Source: a virus. From it: 64,000 nt of DNA. The translations under genes and the position numbers were made by a program. Positions 61,330 through 64,000 of the stretch are shown in pieces (position 1 is the stretch's first letter; every line of letters begins with the position of its first letter). The notes beneath the pieces are model-generated. The model made no database searches, was not told where the DNA came from, and saw only the letters and a program-made list of their open reading frames with translations. Location: positions 101,623 to 165,622 of IMG/VR virus record IMGVR_UViG_3300031787_010241; one strand, written 5' to 3'.

Positions 61330-61635
61330 TCATTTACCTATCACCAACTCATCATAATTAAGTTTATCCATCCCTGTTGTTTGATTGTCATCAACAAATT
61401 CATCATACATATAATTCTTCACCACAGCAATGATACTCTGCTCACATTGAGCAATCTTACTTTCTTCCCAGTCTTCCAACTGTTCATTATCATCCATCGA
61501 TTCCCACATTTTATAAGCCAACGTGGCAATTGTGAATAATTGTTTTTTAGTTATAGAATCTTCACCTTCGTGATTTTCCTTCACGATATTAACTAACTTA
61601 TTTAATTGTTCTTGGGTAATCAGGATATTTTTCAT
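61330..61635 (-). CDS. Leader-bearing protein, 101 aa
   Basis: Leader MKNILITQEQLNKLVNIVKE then NHEGEDS. ITQ takes the place of ITE, as in the gene at 40944. Acidic, helical body (WESMDDNEQLEDWEESKIAQ). Coupled closely to the gene downstream. Confidence 0.74.
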   Translation of the reverse strand: MKNILITQEQLNKLVNIVKENHEGEDSITKKQLFTIATLAYKMWESMDDNEQLEDWEESKIAQCEQSIIAVVKNYMYDEFVDDNQTTGMDKLNYDELVIGK

Positions 61636-61657
61636 TGTGTTCTTTTATTATAAATAT

Positions 61658-61690
61658 AAAAAAAAGGAGATTTCTCTCCTTTTTTTGAGC
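61658..61690. terminator. Bidirectional intrinsic terminator
   Basis: AAAAAAAGGAGA pairs with TCTCCTTTTTTT around a short TTTC-type loop; A- and T-runs both sides. Confidence 0.65.
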
Positions 61691-61738
61691 CCGTTCCTTT
61701 GGGTCCACCACTTAATTTTAGGACAAATCAAGAAACCA

Positions 61739-62011
61739 TTATTTATGTTTAACCTGTACGTCTTTAATGTGGATAGTTTTATTCAAAGTATCCAATTCTG
61801 CCTTAATTTCTATTTCATCCTTTGGTTTTTCTTTTGGTTCACCCAGTACAACCGCATCATACATTGTTTTAATTTGTACAACAAACAATACAAACATAGT
61901 AGCACCTGCGAATATCAAAAGTTTGATAAGACGTTTCCAATGTTTAGTTATGATGAAGACAGCAATCCCCGTTGCCAATAACCATCCAAATGTATTTGAA
62001 TCTAATATCAT
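61739..62011 (-). CDS. 90-aa membrane protein
   Basis: Two membrane segments: TFGWLLATGIAVFIITKHW and LIKLLIFAGATMFVLFVVQI, followed by an acidic/basic tail of about 40 residues (PKEKPKDEIEIKAELDTLNK). The plan fits a small phage membrane protein such as a holin or spanin-like protein, but no family match is possible by eye. ATGA overlap with the gene upstream. Confidence 0.65.
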   Translation of the reverse strand: MILDSNTFGWLLATGIAVFIITKHWKRLIKLLIFAGATMFVLFVVQIKTMYDAVVLGEPKEKPKDEIEIKAELDTLNKTIHIKDVQVKHK

Positions 62012-62283
62012 CGTGTTACGAGTGCTTCAATTTTACTTTTTACAATATCTGACACTCCAAGAGTTTCAATTGAAGTTGTAATAATAGAATCAACTAAAAT
62101 TCTGTGAGGAATATGTACCAAAAACTCAACTCCATTAAAGAATGACAAATCATTCTTGAGCTCAATACAACCTTGTATCATCTTTAAGAATAACTTGAAT
62201 TGTATTGGGTCAACAAAATTCTCGTTGAGGATTGTGCCAAACTTTTCGTTCTGAATTTTTACGGTGTGGGTTATTGTTGTCAT
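62008..62283 (-). CDS. 91-aa hypothetical protein
   Basis: Begins MTTITHTVKIQNEKFGTILN. Mixed composition with an Ile/Leu-rich C-terminal half. No domain recognised. TATCTTTG element about 15 nt upstream; overlaps the membrane protein gene by 4 nt (ATGA). Confidence 0.68.
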   Translation of the reverse strand: MTTITHTVKIQNEKFGTILNENFVDPIQFKLFLKMIQGCIELKNDLSFFNGVEFLVHIPHRILVDSIITTSIETLGVSDIVKSKIEALVTR

Positions 62284-62298
62284 CAGTGATAATTTTTA

Positions 62299-62306
62299 CA
62301 AAGATA
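62299..62306 (-). promoter_or_regulatory. Host-type -7 element TATCTTTG
   Basis: TATCTTTG on the minus strand, 15 nt before the ATG at 62283. Confidence 0.5.
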
Positions 62307-62316
62307 GTCAAAAAAC

Positions 62317-62733
62317 TTAATCCTCCAACTTTTTTTCTCTTTCTAAATCTTTTTCTTTTAGTTTTTGTTTCTTTTCGTAACTTTTGTTTCTACGTCCCAA
62401 AACTATCGTACATTTAATACTACCTCTATCATTAGTAAAGAAACTGAAAGGTACCATTGTCAAACCTTTTGTTAATTCTTTTTCCAATTTTGTTAATTCA
62501 TGTTTTTTTAACAAAAGTTTTTTGTCTCTGTTAGGTTCTTCGGCGTTATTTATTATGACATTTTTAACAAAAAGTTCTCCGTCTTTGAAATAACAATATC
62601 CATCAATAAACGAAAAATGCCTTTTCTTTATTTCCTTCACCTCAATTCCTTTAAGTACTATTCCCGCATCATAGGTCTCGATGAAGTCATATTCAAACTT
62701 AACTTTCTGTAATTTTACTTCGAAATTTTTCAT
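62317..62733 (-). CDS. smpB: SmpB, tmRNA-binding protein
   Basis: Start at 62733 (MKNFEVKLQKVKFEYDFIET). The 138-aa protein shows the SmpB signatures: ETYDAGIVLKGIEVKEIKKR, FKDGELFVKNVIINNAEEP, RDKKLLLKKHELTKLEKELT, TMVPFSFFTNDRGSIKCTIV, GRRNKSYEKKQKLKEKDLER and a charged C-terminal tail. SmpB brings tmRNA to stalled ribosomes for trans-translation. No tmRNA is found in the window, so the phage may use that of the host or one elsewhere. A TATCTTTG promoter element lies 7 nt upstream and a terminator-like hairpin further upstream. Confidence 0.93.
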   Translation of the reverse strand: MKNFEVKLQKVKFEYDFIETYDAGIVLKGIEVKEIKKRHFSFIDGYCYFKDGELFVKNVIINNAEEPNRDKKLLLKKHELTKLEKELTKGLTMVPFSFFTNDRGSIKCTIVLGRRNKSYEKKQKLKEKDLEREKKLED

Positions 62734-62740
62734 AATGTGA

Positions 62741-62748
62741 CAAAGATA
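62741..62748 (-). promoter_or_regulatory. Host-type -7 element TATCTTTG
   Basis: TATCTTTG on the minus strand, 7 nt before the smpB ATG at 62733. Confidence 0.6.
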
Positions 62749-62761
62749 ATCAAAAAAGAAA

Positions 62762-62799
62762 AACCCTAACAGTTTTTCTTTCAAAAAAATGTTAGGGTT
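62762..62799. terminator. Hairpin, terminator-like
   Basis: AACCCTAAC (62762-62770) with GTTAGGGTT (62791-62799), 20-nt T/A-rich loop. Between the Nudix gene and the smpB promoter. Confidence 0.5.
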
Positions 62800-62871
62800 C
62801 AATATTACCAACTATAAAGAAAGGGTTGTTGGGCGTTTGTGAAAGATAAATATATTGTAATTTTGAAAAAT

Positions 62872-63297
62872 TCACGATTTTTTCAAAATATTTTTGATTA
62901 ACGACATCAATTTATCATTTTCATCGTGTTCGGGTAAATTATCTATACCAAAATACCCACATTCAGTATGTTCGTCTCCGTCAATAGCGTTTTCCAAATC
63001 AGGTTTTACTTTCTTATTTACCTCCCATAAAAACACATACATCAACCCTTTTACTTTTTTACCGTCACGAGTTGTTCTATTAATAAACCCACAAAGCTCA
63101 ATCTTATCTTTTACTTTAACATTTGTCTCTTCATGAAATTCTCTTTTAGCCCCCAAAGTAGGGTTTTCATCATCTTCTAATCTTCCGGCAGGTATGGACC
63201 AAACACCAGGTAAATCATTATCAGCGTTTCTTTTACACAATAAAACTTCATCTTTGTGCTTAACAATTATCCCAGCGTACCTTTTTATGTTCTCCAT
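62872..63297 (-). CDS. Nudix hydrolase
   Basis: A 141-aa Nudix protein. The Nudix box GRLEDDENPTLGAKREFHEE then T spans about residues 38-58 and fits G-x5-E-x7-REUxEE. NADNDLPGVWSIPAGR precedes it as in MutT-like enzymes. Such enzymes hydrolyse nucleoside diphosphates linked to another group, for example oxidised dNTPs or NAD derivatives. The substrate cannot be read from the sequence. Divergent from the DUF192 gene. Confidence 0.93.
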   Translation of the reverse strand: MENIKRYAGIIVKHKDEVLLCKRNADNDLPGVWSIPAGRLEDDENPTLGAKREFHEETNVKVKDKIELCGFINRTTRDGKKVKGLMYVFLWEVNKKVKPDLENAIDGDEHTECGYFGIDNLPEHDENDKLMSLIKNILKKS

Positions 63298-63309
63298 TCA
63301 GTTTTCGTT

Positions 63310-63317
63310 ATATTTAT
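63310..63317 (+). promoter_or_regulatory. ATATTTAT promoter-like motif
   Basis: ATATTTAT, 4 nt before the ATG at 63322. Confidence 0.5.
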
Positions 63318-63321
63318 GTTT

Positions 63322-63663
63322 ATGATTATAAGTATAAATAATCGAAAATTCAAAGTCAAAACTGTTTTCACTCCTGAACACACTCAAAAGGGAATGATGG
63401 GTAGAAAATTCGGTCCTGATTTTAACGGAATGTTATTTTTAATGGATAATTCTGAAAATTGTTTTTGGATGAAAAACTGTGTAATCGATTTAGATATAGT
63501 ATTCATTAAAGATAACCAAATCACAAAAATATTTCACAGTTGTCCCCCATGTAAAGGTGATGACTGTAAAAACTACTGTAGCGAGGGCGATACTATTTTA
63601 GAATTGAGGGGCGGTAGTTGTAAAAGGATGAATATATCTGAAGGTGACTTCGTTGAGTTTTAA
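63322..63663 (+). CDS. DUF192-family protein with Cys insertion
   Basis: Start at 63322 (MIISINNRKFKVKTVFTPEH), fixed by the ATATTTAT motif 4 nt upstream. GMMGRKFGPDFNGMLFLMDN and FWMKNCVIDLDIVFIKDNQI match DUF192, as does EGDTILELRGGSCKRM near the end. Members are small beta-barrel-like proteins, often exported, of unknown function. An insertion with CPPCKGDDCKNYC adds four or five Cys absent from typical family members, perhaps a metal-binding or redox loop. No signal peptide is present. Confidence 0.88.
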   Translation: MIISINNRKFKVKTVFTPEHTQKGMMGRKFGPDFNGMLFLMDNSENCFWMKNCVIDLDIVFIKDNQITKIFHSCPPCKGDDCKNYCSEGDTILELRGGSCKRMNISEGDFVEF

Positions 63664-63983
63664 GAATTTGTTATCTTTTCTTTTAACAGTCTAACAAACT
63701 CATTCTGTATCATTTTTGTAAATTTAACATATGGACTATCATCCTTATCAGGGTCATACTTGTACTTACCTTTTGGTGGTCTATTACTTCTACCCAAATA
63801 ATTAAGACCTGATATGTTAGTTATACATTTATGACCCCCTGAACTCGCGTCAATTAAATCCCAAGCGTTTACAGTTACCTTATCTAACATCTCTCTATGT
63901 TCTTCAGGTAATTCACTAAAAGGTACTTCCATCATCTCACCAATGTGGACCAATTCTTCTCTACCGTTTTCTTTGGTCCACAT
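63660..63983 (-). CDS. 107-aa hypothetical protein starting in an inverted repeat
   Basis: Begins MWTKENGREELVHIGEMMEV and continues PFSELPEEHREML. Contains GLNYLGRSNRPPKGKYKYDP. The first 20 codons lie in a 28-bp inverted repeat (63927-64000), so the true N-terminus is not certain, and the frame may continue past the window edge. ATGA overlap with the DUF192 gene end. No known family. Confidence 0.55.
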   Translation of the reverse strand: MWTKENGREELVHIGEMMEVPFSELPEEHREMLDKVTVNAWDLIDASSGGHKCITNISGLNYLGRSNRPPKGKYKYDPDKDDSPYVKFTKMIQNEFVRLLKEKITNS

Positions 63984-64000
63984 TGGTGAGATGATGGAAG
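63927..64000. repeat. 28-bp perfect inverted repeat at the window edge
   Basis: Arms 63927-63954 and 63973-64000 are perfectly complementary around an 18-nt loop. The repeat reaches the last base of the window, so it may be longer outside. Either a real hairpin or an assembly fold-back. Confidence 0.75.

Noticed and set aside
61739-62011. Holin
   Set aside because: Two membrane spans and a charged tail would fit, but no adjacent endolysin or spanin and no family motif; kept as an unspecified membrane protein.
1-64000. Alternative genetic code (recoded TAG or TGA)
   Set aside because: TAA, TAG (for example 45228, 51593) and TGA (1476, 500) all end genes at sensible places with tight junctions.
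1-64000. Integrase, att sites, transposases or insertion sequences
   Set aside because: No recombinase or transposase motif and no target duplications were found.
1-64000. Structural modules (capsid, portal, terminase, tail)
   Set aside because: None of the visible proteins shows their signatures. The phage assignment rests on other evidence.

Overview
This window looks like part of a large, AT-rich, virulent-type phage genome whose host is a Bacteroidetes bacterium, probably a gliding one with a type IX secretion system (T9SS). I infer a phage from the tightly packed small genes with 1-20 nt overlaps, a phage-type thymidylate synthase, a T4 Rnl1-like RNA ligase, a GH19 lysozyme, SmpB, a tRNA/ncRNA island, and about 30 proteins that start with short related leaders resembling the T4 capsid-targeting sequence. 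I infer the host from the Bacteroidetes promoter element TAnnTTTG in front of many genes and from two proteins with T9SS type B (gliding-motility-associated, CHU_C) C-terminal sorting domains. No capsid, portal, terminase or polymerase gene is recognisable here, so the phage assignment is an inference.

Layout. 1-3.5 kb: small genes on both strands, a SlyD-type FKBP, an HExxH protein and a GH19 lysozyme with a capsid-targeting-like leader. 3.5-19 kb: a long minus-strand block with a split secreted PKD/T9SS protein set, a secreted alpha/beta-hydrolase-like protein, thyA, a 22-residue repeat protein, an RmlD-like reductase, a glycosyltransferase-like protein, RNA ligase and a 604-aa T9SS type B protein. 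19-27 kb: mixed small genes, including a DnaJ-type zinc-finger protein, lipoproteins, a CAP-domain protein and a peptidoglycan-binding-domain protein. 27-33 kb: a minus-strand array of leader-bearing genes, several separated by a near-identical intergenic repeat. 33-35.3 kb: a mostly non-coding zone with G-runs, palindromes and short repeats (origin or control region candidate) around two or three genes. 35.3-43 kb: a second array of leader-bearing genes on both strands, including a 618-aa protein in which the leader motif recurs five times. 43.7-49.6 kb: plus-strand genes including a T5orf172/GIY-YIG-helicase, an N6-adenine methyltransferase and a half-length methyltransferase. 49.6-50.9 kb: an RNA island with two structured regions, four tRNA-like genes with intact ends but enlarged middles, and one ordinary tRNA-Glu(TTC). 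51-64 kb: mixed small genes, DoxX-like membrane protein, SmpB, Nudix hydrolase and DUF192 protein.

How it may work together. Two promoter-like motifs stand at a fixed distance from start codons: TAnnTTTG 4 nt before ATG (host-like), and ATATTTAT 4-6 nt before ATG, which is common on leader-bearing genes. Both would give nearly leaderless mRNAs. The leaders end in (Leu/Ile)-x-Glu, the cleavage signature of T4-type prohead proteases, so the simplest reading is that this phage carries a large, cassette-like repertoire of proteins packaged into the capsid and delivered with the DNA. This is the main candidate for an undescribed system in the window; the RNA island and the helicase/methyltransferase operon are next.
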